A DNA stretch of 64,000 bases from Streptomonospora salina (GCF_014204715.1 NZ_JACHLY010000001.1:1457001-1521000), one strand, 5' to 3'. Positions 34,431 to 43,474 are shown, numbered from the stretch's first letter. Made by a program: numbers and translations. Notes: generated by a model not told the origin, from the letters alone.

Positions 34431-34510
34431 ATGGTGGAGGAACGCCTCGGCCACACGTCCGTCACCACCACCGAGCGCTACCCGCGATCGACCGATGCCG
34501 GGACCCGGCA
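34431..34510 (+). pseudogene. C-terminal remnant of a tyrosine recombinase
   Basis: The frame from 34431 reads MVEERLGHTSVTTTERY, then PRSTDA. This is the conserved end of phage-type integrases, with the LGH histidine motif and the nucleophile tyrosine at the usual spacing. Nothing before it in any frame shows the earlier Arg or His-x-x-Arg motifs, so only a tail remains. The motif is short, hence moderate confidence. Confidence 0.5.
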
Positions 34511-35084
34511 CGAATGCGTCGCGGGGCCTCCTGACGCCTGGACACCGGCAGGACGCACGTTCGCCACACCGGTTTCGCCGCAGCGGTGGCGGATTCGCGC
34601 GCACGCGTGTCCGGACTCGTCGATGGGATGGGGCCCGCGTCAGTGGCGGCCCCACCGTGCCGAGGGGAGGCCGCGTGGGCGACTCCCCGGCTCGGTCCCC
34701 CGGTCTGAGAGCACGGTCCAACCGTGTGCCCCGGCGATGAGCGGCGCCGCGCAAGGTGGGTGAAGCCTGCGACACGACTCCGCCGGCGACCGGTGCAGAC
34801 CGCCGGAGGCGTTGTGCCCGCACCCGGCTCCGGTTACCGTGTGCCGCGTTCCGGACCCCGCTCCGCAGCGGGTCCGTCCCTCATCGCCGTCTGACCGCCG
34901 AAACAGGCACACGTGCCCGGAGGATCGCGGGCAGGTTCCCTGTGTCCGCAGCGTGACCGGCGACGCCTCAAGCGGCCTCCGCTGTCGTGCGCGGGTGCTC
35001 GAGGGCAATACGGTAAGACGCGGGTGGAAGATCCGTTTTTGGCTACGTCCGCCGCGCGCCGCAGGTAATCGAACCGGGGGACCC

Positions 35085-35819
35085 TTGAACAACGATCCGG
35101 AGAACCTCTCCCACACCATCGAGCGCATGGCGCGCGACCTGCTGGACCAGGGCTCGGTGCAGACCACGGTCGGGGGCATCACCGAACTCGCGGTCTCCGA
35201 GATCGAGGGGACCGCCCACGCGAGCATCTCGCTGGTCCACAAGAGCGGCTCGATCACGACCCAGGCCGCCACCGACCCCGTGACCCACGAGATCGACCGG
35301 ATCCAGTACCACGTCGGGCAAGGCCCCTGCCTGGCGGCGATCTGGGAACACGACATCTTCACCATCGACGACATGGACACCGAGACCCGCTGGCCGGAGT
35401 TCGTGGAGGGGGCCCGCGGGCTGGGCGTGTGCAGCATGCTCGCCTTCCGCCTCTACACCCACCGCGACACCCTCGGGGCGCTGAACCTCTACGGCACCGA
35501 ACCGGCAGCCTTCACCGAATCCTCGCGCGAGACGGGCCAGCGGCTGGCCGCCCATGCGGCGGTGGCGCTGGCCGGCGCGCAGAAACAGGAGCACCTCACC
35601 ACCGCGCTGGGCAGTCGCCAATACATCGGGGAAGCCACCGGCATCCTGATGGAGCGCTACAAGGTCTCCAGTGATCAGGCCTTCGCGATGCTGGCCCACA
35701 TCTCCCAGAACCTCAACGTGAAGCTGCGCGATTTGGCCGAGGACCTGGTGCGCACCGGCGCGCTCCCCGAGCAGCAGACCGACCGCCCCAAAACGCGACG
35801 CGCCAAGCCCGGCACCTAG
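35085..35819 (+). CDS. GAF-ANTAR domain regulator (1 of 3)
   Basis: A 244-residue cytoplasmic protein with an N-terminal GAF domain (SISLVHKSGSITTQAATDP, IQYHVGQGPCLAAIWEHDIFTIDDM, RWPEFVEGARGLGVCSMLAFRLY) and a C-terminal ANTAR domain (SRQYIGEATGILMERYKVSSDQAFAMLAHISQNLNVKLRDLAEDLV). ANTAR domains bind dual-hairpin RNA and act as antiterminators; GAF would sense a small ligand or redox state. The start is uncertain: TTG 35085 after GGGGGA gives a fitting N terminus, as no ATG or GTG is near. It meets a second GAF-ANTAR gene tail to tail over an 18-bp hairpin. Confidence 0.85.
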   Translation: MNNDPENLSHTIERMARDLLDQGSVQTTVGGITELAVSEIEGTAHASISLVHKSGSITTQAATDPVTHEIDRIQYHVGQGPCLAAIWEHDIFTIDDMDTETRWPEFVEGARGLGVCSMLAFRLYTHRDTLGALNLYGTEPAAFTESSRETGQRLAAHAAVALAGAQKQEHLTTALGSRQYIGEATGILMERYKVSSDQAFAMLAHISQNLNVKLRDLAEDLVRTGALPEQQTDRPKTRRAKPGT

Positions 35820-35940
35820 CGTTCTCCCATGCCGTGCGCGTTCGCCGACGAGGCGCGTGAGAACGGCCCGCGGTACCTCCGGGTGCAACCCGGCCGGGAC
35901 CGCCGTGGCCACCTCGTCCGGGAACAGGTTGTCGGCCGCT

Positions 35941-35980
35941 CGCACGCCGGCAGGGGCCGGTCGGCCCCTGCCGGCGTGCG
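35941..35980. terminator. 18-bp perfect hairpin between convergent GAF-ANTAR genes
   Basis: CGCACGCCGGCAGGGGCC (35941-35958), loop GGTC, and the exact complement at 35963-35980. It sits between two tail-to-tail genes and has no T-tract; most likely a bidirectional terminator. Confidence 0.75.
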
Positions 35981-36014
35981 AAGTCCAGTGACACCAGCGA
36001 AGCACCGGTCGGCG

Positions 36015-36782
36015 TCAGCCGGCGATGGTGCCGACCCTTCTCAGGACCTCTCGCGGGTCCATACGGTCCTCGCCGACCAACCGGCGGGCCACTTCGGTCA
36101 GGTGCGCGTTGTGATCGCGCGCGTAGGCGCGCAGCGTCTGGAACGCCCGGTCCATGTCGAGGTCCCCGGCATGGGCGAGCACCCCTTTGGCCTGTTCGAT
36201 GGTGATACGGCCGTTGAGCGCACTCTGCAACTGCTCGGTGAGCACCTCGCCGCGGCGGATCGCGCGCTCCTGCAGGATGCCCATCGTGGCGACATCGGCC
36301 AGGGCCCGTGCGACGCGCGCATCGGCCTCACCCAGCGCCCCGGTCCGCCGGTTGAACAGGTTCAACGTCCCGATGGTCTGTCCGCGCAGGCGCAGCGGGA
36401 CCGCGTGCACCGCAGAGAACCCTTCCTGCCTCGCGTGGGGGACGAAGGCGGGCCACCGCTGTGCGGCATCGGACAGATCGGCCACGGTGACCGTCTCGCC
36501 GCTGCGGAAGGCCTCCAGGCACGGGCCCTCATCGGCCTGGAGCTGGAACAGCTCCAGCAGCCGTGTCTGCTCGGTGGAAGAGGCCAGCAGCTGCAGGCTG
36601 CCGCGCTGGTCGGTCAGCAGGATCCCGGCCGTCGAGGCCTCCAGCAACTCGACGCAGTGCCCGGCGAGCTGGTGCAGCATCTCGGGGATGTCGTAGTCGT
36701 CGACCAGCGTCGCGGTCACCTGGACGAACGCCTGCAGCAACCGCGATTCCCGCTGCTGGTGCGAGGGTGCTGCGCTGTTCAT
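36015..36782 (-). CDS. GAF-ANTAR domain regulator (2 of 3)
   Basis: A 255-residue protein: GAF domain (VTATLVDDYDIPEMLHQLAGHCVELLEASTAGILLTDQ, QLQADEGPCLEAFRSGETVTVADLSD, FSAVHAVPLRLRGQTIGTLNLF) followed by an ANTAR domain (LQSALNGRITIEQAKGVLAHAGDLDMDRAFQTLRAYARDHN, LTEVARRLVG). ATG 36782 has a perfect AAGGAGG four bases upstream. It lies downstream of regulator 3 (97 bases), same strand, so the pair may be an operon. The ANTAR part differs clearly from that of regulator 1, which argues against recent duplication. Confidence 0.9.
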   Translation of the reverse strand: MNSAAPSHQQRESRLLQAFVQVTATLVDDYDIPEMLHQLAGHCVELLEASTAGILLTDQRGSLQLLASSTEQTRLLELFQLQADEGPCLEAFRSGETVTVADLSDAAQRWPAFVPHARQEGFSAVHAVPLRLRGQTIGTLNLFNRRTGALGEADARVARALADVATMGILQERAIRRGEVLTEQLQSALNGRITIEQAKGVLAHAGDLDMDRAFQTLRAYARDHNAHLTEVARRLVGEDRMDPREVLRRVGTIAG

Positions 36783-36878
36783 TGGCCCTCCTTGGTGCGG
36801 CCGACGTCCGCTTCTCGAGAATAGCCGAGTGCCCGCCCGCCTCCCCATCCGCATTGCGGGGTCGGACCGTCTGCCGTC

Positions 36879-37646
36879 TCAGCTGTCGAGTTCGGTGGGT
36901 GCCAGGCGGCGGGCGACGATGTCGGCGGCGACCGATTCGAGGCCGCGCGCACGCGCGAAGGCGTAGGCCCGTAGCCGGTCGAGCGCGCTCGCGGCCGAGA
37001 CATCGAGCGCGGCCAGGACCATCCCGGTCGCCTGGTGCACCTGCTCGCGGTCGCGGCTCAGGGGCAGACCGGCGTTCTCGATCGTGTCCGGATCGGCCGA
37101 CATGCGTCCCAGGACCAGTGCCACGATGTCCACCAGATGCAGGGCGGTGGCCAGTTGCACCGACGCCAGCCATCCCGGCTGCACGCGGTACAGGTCCAGC
37201 GAGCCCAGGCTGATGGCACCGCTGAGTACGGGAAGAGCGAAGAGCGCGCCTACCTGCCGTTCGGCGATCTCGGCGGCGAAGACGGGCCAGGAAGCCGCCG
37301 CCGAGGCGGCCAGGTCGGGGGCGAGCACGGGCACGCGGCTTTCGAAGGCCTCATAGCAGGGCCCCTCGCCGAGGCCGAACTGCAGGGACTCGATCCAGGT
37401 GCTGACGTCGTCGCTGGCATACAGCATCTGGCGGCTGCGCGCACTGGCGACCACCGAGATCGAGGCGCCGTCGATGCCCAGCAGTTCCACACAGGCCCGC
37501 ACCACTACCGCGACGGCTTCGACGCCGCTGGCATCGTCCCGCAGCGCCGCGTCGACGTCGGTTCGCACACGGCTCAGCGATTCCGCGGGAACCCCGGTGC
37601 CGCTCACCGAGCGGCCGCCCGGGGGCGAGCGGCTGGCATCGGCCAC
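36879..37646 (-). CDS. GAF-ANTAR domain regulator (3 of 3)
   Basis: About 255 residues. GAF domain: VVVRACVELLGIDGASISVVAS, LQFGLGEGPCYEAFESRVPVLAPDLA, VGALFALPVLSGAISLGSLDLYRVQPG; ANTAR domain: LSRDREQVHQATGMVLAALDVSAASALDRLRAYAFARARGLESVAADIVARRL. The LGSLDLYR wording shows a GAF-like sensor. The start is uncertain: GTG 37646 is used and GTG 37607 is possible; ATG 37877 would add an Arg-rich segment. With the two preceding entries it forms a local set of three RNA-binding antiterminator-type regulators. Confidence 0.82.
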   Translation of the reverse strand: MADASRSPPGGRSVSGTGVPAESLSRVRTDVDAALRDDASGVEAVAVVVRACVELLGIDGASISVVASARSRQMLYASDDVSTWIESLQFGLGEGPCYEAFESRVPVLAPDLAASAAASWPVFAAEIAERQVGALFALPVLSGAISLGSLDLYRVQPGWLASVQLATALHLVDIVALVLGRMSADPDTIENAGLPLSRDREQVHQATGMVLAALDVSAASALDRLRAYAFARARGLESVAADIVARRLAPTELDS

Positions 37647-38492
37647 CTCCGCACTATCGAGGACGGCGTCGAGACTCCGCCGGGATCCGCCCCGACCGGT
37701 GCGTCGCAGCAGGAGCAGTCCGCTCCAGACTATGCGCCTTGCGGCGACCGGCCGCGCTTCGGCGACGCTTTGCCGCCTCCGACACCGCAGCCGGCCCGCC
37801 CGCGCCGCCTGCCGCCCCGCCGCCTGGTGTGAACGGCCGGGCCAGACGCCCCGCGCAGGGAAGCGATCGCACGGCACCGGCCATGAGCCGCGGGTCGTGG
37901 ACGGAGGTATCGCTCGACGCCTGTTGCCCCTCTAACCCGATGCAGGGCGGGGAACCGTCGCCTGCGCATCAGTGCCGATCGGGCCCCTCCTCCTCGGCTG
38001 CGCGGCCCAGGCCCGTGTACCGGGACCGGCCGGTACACGGTCGCGGGCGATCGTGCCGCGTGCCGGAGGCTCTCGCCGGCTGATCCCGCTGCCGGACCGG
38101 TGGCAGCCCGATCTCGTGACCTGGGTCTTGTCCGGTCTCAGCCCGCGCTCGCCAGTAAGCGGTCGCCTGCGCTTAACATGTCACGACTCCCCTGGCAAGG
38201 GACGTGGCACCACCGTTGGCGCTACCCCGTGCACCACCGCCGTGCGGGACACTGGGTGCGGATCCGGCAGCATGACTTGCCAGGAGCGCACACGCCTCTC
38301 AGAATGTGAAATCAGGGACGCGACCTGGTCATACGCTTCGTCCGGACCATGCGCGCCCCCGTAGTGCGGCCGCACGGCGGCGGCCGGATCCGGTCAGCGG
38401 CGACCGTCCGGCACACGGTCACCGGCGCTGCCGCGCGCACGACAACCGACGGCGCCCCCTCGCATCGCGCACGACCACGACTGGAGACCACA
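37647..38492. other. Long intergenic region with an 11-bp hairpin
   Basis: 846 bases between divergent genes with no supported gene. A perfect 11-bp stem CCGTGTACCGG (38013-38023) with its complement at 38030-38040, loop GACCGG, is the main feature. Short frames on both strands lack any recognisable domain. A small lost gene is possible. Confidence 0.4.
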
Positions 38493-39299
38493 ATGGCGAT
38501 CCACCCGCGCGTGCAGACCCTGGCCCAGGCCTTTCTGCGCAACGTGGACAGCGAAGCGCCTGGACTGGTCCAAGGCCTGTACCTGACCGGTTCGGTGGCA
38601 CTCGGCGACTTCCGCCTCCACGCCAGCGACGTCGACTTCGTCGTCGTCACCGCACGCCGCGCCACCGGCGCCGACACCGAGGCGCTGCGGCGGTCCCACG
38701 CGCGCACCCGCTCCGAGATCTCCGCGCCCCAGTTCAACGGCATCCACGTCACCTGGGAGGACCTCGCCGACGATCCCGCCGACTGCGGCCCTGTGGCCTC
38801 GGTGCTGGGCGGCCGGTTCCGGCCGCGCGCCGGCGCCGACGTCAATCCCGTGACCTGGCACGTGCTCTCCGAGCGCGGCGTCACCGTGCGCGGGCCGCTG
38901 CCGGTCGAGCTGGACGTGTGGGACAACCCCGCGAGCCTGCGCGCCTGGTCCTTCGGCAACCTCGACGAGCAGTGGCGGCGCTGGCGGGCCGCGGCCGGCC
39001 GCATCGTCAGCCCGCGCGGCCTCGCGGCGCTGGGGTCGCTCGCGCCGTCGTGGAGCGTCCTGAGCGTCAGTCGGCTGCACTTCACCCTGCGGACCGGCGA
39101 GATCACCTCCAAGTCGGCCGCGGGCATGTACGCCCTGCACGCGTTCCCCGAGCGGTGGCAGCGCATCGTCAACGAGTGCCTGCGCGTGCGGCGCGACACC
39201 CGGCTTCCGTCGCTGTACCAGAGCGCGCTGGACCGCAGGCGGGCGGCGCTGGACTACATCGAGATGGTTCTGGACGACGCCCTGCCGCAGCCGGCCTGA
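38493..39299 (+). CDS. Aminoglycoside adenylyltransferase (AadA)-like nucleotidyltransferase
   Basis: A 268-residue protein with the nucleotidyltransferase signature GLYLTGSVALGDFRLHASDVDFVVVTA (G-S then D-x-D for metal binding) and a C-terminal helical domain with LHFTLRTGEITSKSAAGMYALHAFPERWQRIVNECLRVRRD. This arrangement matches the AadA C-terminal (DUF4111) group, which includes streptomycin/spectinomycin adenylyltransferases, but many members have other or unknown substrates. ATG 38493 has GGAG nine bases upstream. It precedes def by 40 bases on the same strand. Confidence 0.82.
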   Translation: MAIHPRVQTLAQAFLRNVDSEAPGLVQGLYLTGSVALGDFRLHASDVDFVVVTARRATGADTEALRRSHARTRSEISAPQFNGIHVTWEDLADDPADCGPVASVLGGRFRPRAGADVNPVTWHVLSERGVTVRGPLPVELDVWDNPASLRAWSFGNLDEQWRRWRAAAGRIVSPRGLAALGSLAPSWSVLSVSRLHFTLRTGEITSKSAAGMYALHAFPERWQRIVNECLRVRRDTRLPSLYQSALDRRRAALDYIEMVLDDALPQPA

Positions 39300-39339
39300 C
39301 CGGAGCTTCCCGCCTCCGCGCCCGGATAACCTGGAGGCC

Positions 39340-39897
39340 ATGAGCAAGCGCCCCATCGTCCTGTTCGGCGATCCCGTTCTCGTGACCCCCACCACCCCCG
39401 TGACCACCTTCGGCAAACAGACCGAGGCACTGGTCCGCGACCTGCTCGACACCGTCGACGAACCCGGGCACGCCGGTGTCGCCGCCACCCAGATCGGGTC
39501 GGGGCTGCGGGCGTTCAGCTACAACGTCGACGAGCGGATCGGCTACGTCATCAACCCCGAGATCGCCGAGCTGTCCGAAGAGGTCCAGGAGGGCGAGGAG
39601 GGCTGCCTGTCGGTGCCCGAGCTGGGCTTTCCGACCCGCCGGGCGATGCACGCCGTCGTGACCGGCGTCGACCTGCGCAACGAGCCGGTCACCGTCGAGG
39701 GTGAGGGCCTGATGGCGCGCTGCCTGCAGCATGAGACCGATCACCTGGACGGCAAGCTCTACCTGGACCGCCTCGACCGCGACACCCGCCGCGAGGCCAT
39801 GCGCGCCGTGCGGCGCTCGGAGTGGTTCCTGGGCGCACAGCCGGATCCGCAGTCGGCCGCGCCGAAGCTGCCCAGCGGCCTCGGCGGAATCTCCTGA
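39340..39897 (+). CDS. def: Peptide deformylase
   Basis: A metalloenzyme that removes the formyl group from the N-terminal methionine of new proteins. The 185 residues contain motif 1 (AGVAATQIG, residues 45-53), motif 2 EGCLSV with metal-ligand C89, and motif 3 QHETDHLDG with H131 and H135 as ligands and E132 as catalyst. Motif 1 lacks the first glycine of the common GxGxAA form (His at that place), seen in some actinobacterial paralogues. ATG 39340 is a clean start. Actinomycetes often have more than one def, so this may be a secondary copy. Confidence 0.93.
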   Translation: MSKRPIVLFGDPVLVTPTTPVTTFGKQTEALVRDLLDTVDEPGHAGVAATQIGSGLRAFSYNVDERIGYVINPEIAELSEEVQEGEEGCLSVPELGFPTRRAMHAVVTGVDLRNEPVTVEGEGLMARCLQHETDHLDGKLYLDRLDRDTRREAMRAVRRSEWFLGAQPDPQSAAPKLPSGLGGIS

Positions 39898-40113
39898 CGT
39901 TCCGGCGGCGCTGCGGCGGGGCGAGCACGCCGCCGCGCGCGGGCTGCCGTACCCGCACGGGGTAAGGGCCGGGTAGGCTCAGCGCCACCCGCTCGTCAGT
40001 TCAGAAACGATCTCGTATCGTCTGCTCGGCATCGCGCGGCCCCCACCTCCACCCCCGCCGCGCGCCCCGTGTGCCCCGTACGGCCGGTCCGCGACCGACA
40101 TCAGGTGACTTCT

Positions 40114-41115
40114 ATGCGCAAATCAGCACTTCAGCGAAAACGCGGCGCCCTCCTGCTGCCCGGCCTCGCCGCCGGTGCCATCCTGCTGCTCCCCGCGACC
40201 ACGTCCTATGCCGAACCCGGCGACGACGATCCCAGCATCGACGAGCTCAACGAGCGCGCCGAATCCCTTGAGGAGGAGTACGACACCGAACTGCTGCAGT
40301 ACGAGGACGCCCAGGAAGACGCCGAGAAGGCGCAGCAGCGGCTCGGCGACGTCGAGGACGAACTCGGCGACTACCGCGAGAACGTCGCCGGTCTGGCGGC
40401 GGCCCAGTACATGGGCAGCGGGATCGACCCCGCGGTCGAGGTCGTCATGAGCAGCGCCCCCCAGGACATGCTCGACAACGCGGCGATCGCCGGCCAGGTC
40501 TCCGCCAACCACGGCGAACGGGTCGCCGACCTCGCCGAGATGAAGCAGAAGCGCCAGGACGCCGTCGACGAGGCCGACGCGAAGCTGGAGGACGCCGAGG
40601 AGCTCGTCGAAGAGCTGGAGTCCCAGCGCGAGAACGTCCTGGACAAGATCGAGAAGTACGAGGAAGAACAGGTCCCCGAGGCTCCCGATGAGGGGGCCTC
40701 CGGCGGCGGGGGCGGCTCGGGCGACGGCAGCATCCCCTCCAGCGCCATGGGTCCCGGCTGGGACGGCGCGACGCCGCGTATGGCCGCGATCCGCGACGAG
40801 ATCGTCCGCGAGTTCGGCGCGCCCTACCCGGTGGGCTGCCTGCGCCCCGGCGACTCCGGCGAGCACGGTTCCGGCCGCGCCTGCGACTTCATGATGAGCG
40901 CCGGCGGCGCGTCGCCGTCAGCGTCCGACCGGGGGCTCGGCCAGAGCATCGCCGACTACGCCCAGGCCAACGCCGACCGGCTGGGCGTCATGTACATCAT
41001 CTGGGAGCAGCGCATCTGGCACTCCGCCAACCCCGGCGCCGGCTGGGAGATGATGAACGACCGCGGCAGCGTCACCGCCAACCACTACGACCACGTGCAC
41101 ATCTCGTCGTACTAG
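40114..41115 (+). CDS. Secreted coiled-coil protein with a C-terminal peptidase-like domain
   Basis: A 333-residue exported protein. Signal peptide about residues 1-33 (MRKSALQRKRGALLLPGLAAG, ending TTSYA before EPGDDD). Residues ~40-205 are a long charged coiled coil (heptads such as LEEEYDTELLQYEDAQEDAEKAQQ is the beginning) as in NlpC/P60-type secreted hydrolases. A short Gly/Ser linker follows. The C-terminal ~100 residues (IRDEIVREFGAPYPVGCLRPGD, HGSGRACDFMMS, YIIWEQRIWHS, NHYDHVHISSY) match a domain of unknown catalytic role found in mycobacterial and streptomycete secreted proteins, with His/Asp/His positions that could bind zinc. ATG 40114 with AGGTGA upstream. A cell-wall role is inferred. 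Confidence 0.82.
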   Translation: MRKSALQRKRGALLLPGLAAGAILLLPATTSYAEPGDDDPSIDELNERAESLEEEYDTELLQYEDAQEDAEKAQQRLGDVEDELGDYRENVAGLAAAQYMGSGIDPAVEVVMSSAPQDMLDNAAIAGQVSANHGERVADLAEMKQKRQDAVDEADAKLEDAEELVEELESQRENVLDKIEKYEEEQVPEAPDEGASGGGGGSGDGSIPSSAMGPGWDGATPRMAAIRDEIVREFGAPYPVGCLRPGDSGEHGSGRACDFMMSAGGASPSASDRGLGQSIADYAQANADRLGVMYIIWEQRIWHSANPGAGWEMMNDRGSVTANHYDHVHISSY

Positions 41116-41237
41116 AACGCCGGACGTGCACCGGTCGGAGCCCCGGTCCGCACCGAGCGCGAGGGTTTCACCGGCACAGTGCTGGAAATCGGGTGGAACC
41201 CCGCGCTCGTTTTCGGCGAACCCGCCCCTGCGACGTG

Positions 41238-42572
41238 CTAGCCGCGTTCGCGGTCGGCCGGAGCGGGCCCACCGCCCCCTGATCGGCCGCGTACTCGGCG
41301 CGGGCGGCGGGCCAGGGCGACGGCGGCCGGGAGGCAGGCGGCCAGGACCGCCCCCATAGCGGCGAAAGCGGGGCCGTACCCGGCGGTCTGGATGACCACG
41401 CCCAGGATGAGCGATCCCAGCCCCGTCCCGGCGTCGTAGCCGATGTTCCATACCGCGCTCGCCGTGCCGTAGGCGCGGGATCCGGCCCGGCGGAACATGA
41501 TGACGATGGTGTCGTTCTGCACCGCGCCGAACCCCGCACCGAACAGGCCGGCGCCGGCGACGGCGGCGGCCGTCCCCAGCGGTCCGGGACCGGACCAGGC
41601 TCCGCCGGCCGGCCACAGCGCCGCGGCGGTGCAGGCGATACCGGCGACCGCGGCGACGCTGCCGTAGACCAGCAGGACCGGGCGCCGGTGGCGGTCGCTG
41701 AGGGTGCCCGCCGCCCACCGGCCGCACACCGCCAGGACGCCGAAGGCCAGCAGGGCCGTGAAGACCGTGGTGGAGGATTCGGACAGCGGGATCGACAGGA
41801 ACGTGACGATGGCGCTGGAGGCGACGGCCGGTACGAGCATGGCCACCAGCGGGACACCCAGCGCCGCGTAGAGCCGGAGTCCGGCGGGCGCCGCGCCGCC
41901 GGCGCCGTCGCGGTCCGCGGCCGGTGCCGCGGCGCCCGCCGTTTCGTCGCCGGCCGTTTCGTCGCGGGCCAGGATCCAGATGCCGGCTGCGGCCGCGGCG
42001 CCCAGCACCGGACCCGCGGCGGCGATCCAGAACACCGCCGCGAACCCGAGGTTGAGCGCCGCCCATACCCCGGTCGACAGGAAGAACACGTTGGGTACAC
42101 CCACCGCCAGGCCGTAGTAGCCGGTGGCGCGGCCCAGCTGCTCGGGCGGCACCAGCCGCGCCGCCAGCGCCGATCCGGCGACGGTGGCCATGCCGAAACC
42201 GATACCGCGCACGGCCGAAACTGCCAGCAGCGGTCCGATGTCGGCGGTCGCCAGCAGCAGCGGCGCGGGCACGCCCAGCAGCAGTGCGCCCACCGGGAAG
42301 GTCCAGCGGTAGCCGCCGTGGTCCAGCAGCCAGGGCATGGCGAGCTGGGTGAGCACCGTGGTGAGCATGAAGACGGACGTGGTGGCGCCGGCGCCCACTT
42401 CGCCCGCGCCGCCGCGTGCGGCCCACAGCGGAACGACGGGCAGCAGCAGCACGAAACCGGCGAACGTCAGCCCGGTCGCGAGGATGAGCAGGCGGAACGC
42501 CCATCCGTTCAGCCCGAGATGCGACCTCGGCGCGGTCGTATTCATCCGGACATCCGAGGAATGGTTCTGCAT
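41238..42572 (-). CDS. MFS transporter
   Basis: A 444-residue 12-helix major facilitator. The first span is LLILATGLTFAGFVLLLPVVPLW; the loop 2-3 motif is divergent (LDHGGYRW), the loop 8-9 motif reads WAAGTLSDRHRRPVLL. The central loop carries an acidic duplication ETAGDETAG. The overall pattern resembles drug/sugar efflux-type MFS proteins of actinomycetes, but the substrate is unknown. ATG 42572 is used because GAAGGA lies just upstream; ATG 42545 is the alternative. It precedes no obvious operon partner; the TetR/hydrolase pair upstream runs the same way. Confidence 0.85.
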   Translation of the reverse strand: MQNHSSDVRMNTTAPRSHLGLNGWAFRLLILATGLTFAGFVLLLPVVPLWAARGGAGEVGAGATTSVFMLTTVLTQLAMPWLLDHGGYRWTFPVGALLLGVPAPLLLATADIGPLLAVSAVRGIGFGMATVAGSALAARLVPPEQLGRATGYYGLAVGVPNVFFLSTGVWAALNLGFAAVFWIAAAGPVLGAAAAAGIWILARDETAGDETAGAAAPAADRDGAGGAAPAGLRLYAALGVPLVAMLVPAVASSAIVTFLSIPLSESSTTVFTALLAFGVLAVCGRWAAGTLSDRHRRPVLLVYGSVAAVAGIACTAAALWPAGGAWSGPGPLGTAAAVAGAGLFGAGFGAVQNDTIVIMFRRAGSRAYGTASAVWNIGYDAGTGLGSLILGVVIQTAGYGPAFAAMGAVLAACLPAAVALARRPRRVRGRSGGGGPAPADRERG

Positions 42573-42658
42573 CGCTTCCTTCTACCGCACACGCTGCGGC
42601 GCATCGGTTCGCTCCAGCTCGTCCGTTCGTTTCGCGCCCGGCCGGGCCCTGCGGCCGC

Positions 42659-43474
42659 TCAGCCGCCGCTACCCGCGCTGGGGGCGGTCTCCCCTCCCCC
42701 GGGCAGCCTGCGCGCGAGCCACTGCGCCAGACGCTCGGCCCGCTCGGGGGTCATCGCGCGTTCGGCGTGGCCCATGCCCGGTTCGATCCACAGGTCCTTG
42801 GGGCCGGGCGCGGCCGCGTGGATGCGCTCGGCGTGCTCGACGGGGAAGTAGGTATCGGCGTCGCCGTGCACCACCAGCAGCGGCGCCGCGAGGTCGGCGG
42901 CCATCTCGGTGGGGTCGGGCGGGACCGGGTCCCACTGGCTGTCGATGACCCGCACCTTGCGGGCCGCCCGCAGGAACCACCGGCCCAGTGCCCGTTCGAC
43001 GCCCAGGTGGAGCAGCCGCATCCGCCGGGTACCCCGGTAATACCACAGGCCGGGCCCGCTGACGGCGGCGACCGCGTCCACGCCGCCGAAGCCGGCGGCG
43101 TGGCGCACGACCACGGCCGCGCCCATGGAGAACCCGACCGAGGCGATGCGGGCATAGCCCTGTTCACGCAGGTGCGCGCATACGGCCTGCAGATCGTGCA
43201 CCTCCAGGTTGCCGACGGTGCACCTGCCGCCGGAGGAGCGGTGGCCGCGGAAGTCGAACCCCAGTACGTCGCCGACCGGCAGCAGCCGCTGGGCGATCAT
43301 CCGGTTGGCGGGATTGCGCCAGGTGCCGGTGAACCCGTTGGCGAGCACGACGGCCGTGGTGCGCTCGGCACCGCCGCGGATCAGGGCCGCGTCGAGTTCG
43401 ATCCCGTCGGAGGTGGTGATGCGCCGTCGTTGCGGTGCGGACGGCTGGTCGGAGCGGTCGATCGCGTCAGTCAC
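42659..43474 (-). CDS. Alpha/beta-hydrolase
   Basis: A 271-residue serine hydrolase. The order is clear: VVLANGFTGTWRNPAN (oxyanion), GDVLGFDFRGHRSSGG, the nucleophile elbow ASVGFSMGAAVVVRHAA (Ser in GFSMG), the acid VHGDADTYFPVEHAER and the histidine GMGHAERAM. This most resembles small monoglyceride-lipase or acyl-esterase-like hydrolases. GTG 43474 gives VTDAIDRSDQ; the frame is open further upstream but enters the TetR gene. It follows the TetR gene by 85 bases on the same strand, so TetR may control it. The substrate is unknown. Confidence 0.85.
   Translation of the reverse strand: MTDAIDRSDQPSAPQRRRITTSDGIELDAALIRGGAERTTAVVLANGFTGTWRNPANRMIAQRLLPVGDVLGFDFRGHRSSGGRCTVGNLEVHDLQAVCAHLREQGYARIASVGFSMGAAVVVRHAAGFGGVDAVAAVSGPGLWYYRGTRRMRLLHLGVERALGRWFLRAARKVRVIDSQWDPVPPDPTEMAADLAAPLLVVHGDADTYFPVEHAERIHAAAPGPKDLWIEPGMGHAERAMTPERAERLAQWLARRLPGGGETAPSAGSGG

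Larger units (their letters stand above)
33851..35084. other. Long gene-poor region with an integrase remnant
   Basis: About 1.2 kb without an intact gene. The part 33940-34130 is less GC-rich and contains words such as ACAACATAAGATGCTAACC. A repeat hairpin (34297-34327) and a tyrosine-recombinase remnant (34431-34510) lie in the middle. Open frames of up to ~230 codons exist but look like chance readings of high-GC DNA. The region may be the scar of an integrated element. Confidence 0.5.

Noticed and set aside
34051-34740. 229-codon plus-strand frame in the gene-poor stretch
   Set aside because: No domain apart from the short integrase tail, which lies in a different frame; composition is chance-like.
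35949-35980. Inverted repeat considered as a small RNA or attachment site
   Set aside because: Its placement midway between tail-to-tail genes is fully explained by a terminator.
39998-40113. Possible c-di-AMP riboswitch before the secreted coiled-coil gene
   Set aside because: The region is too short and shows none of the conserved ydaO-type elements.
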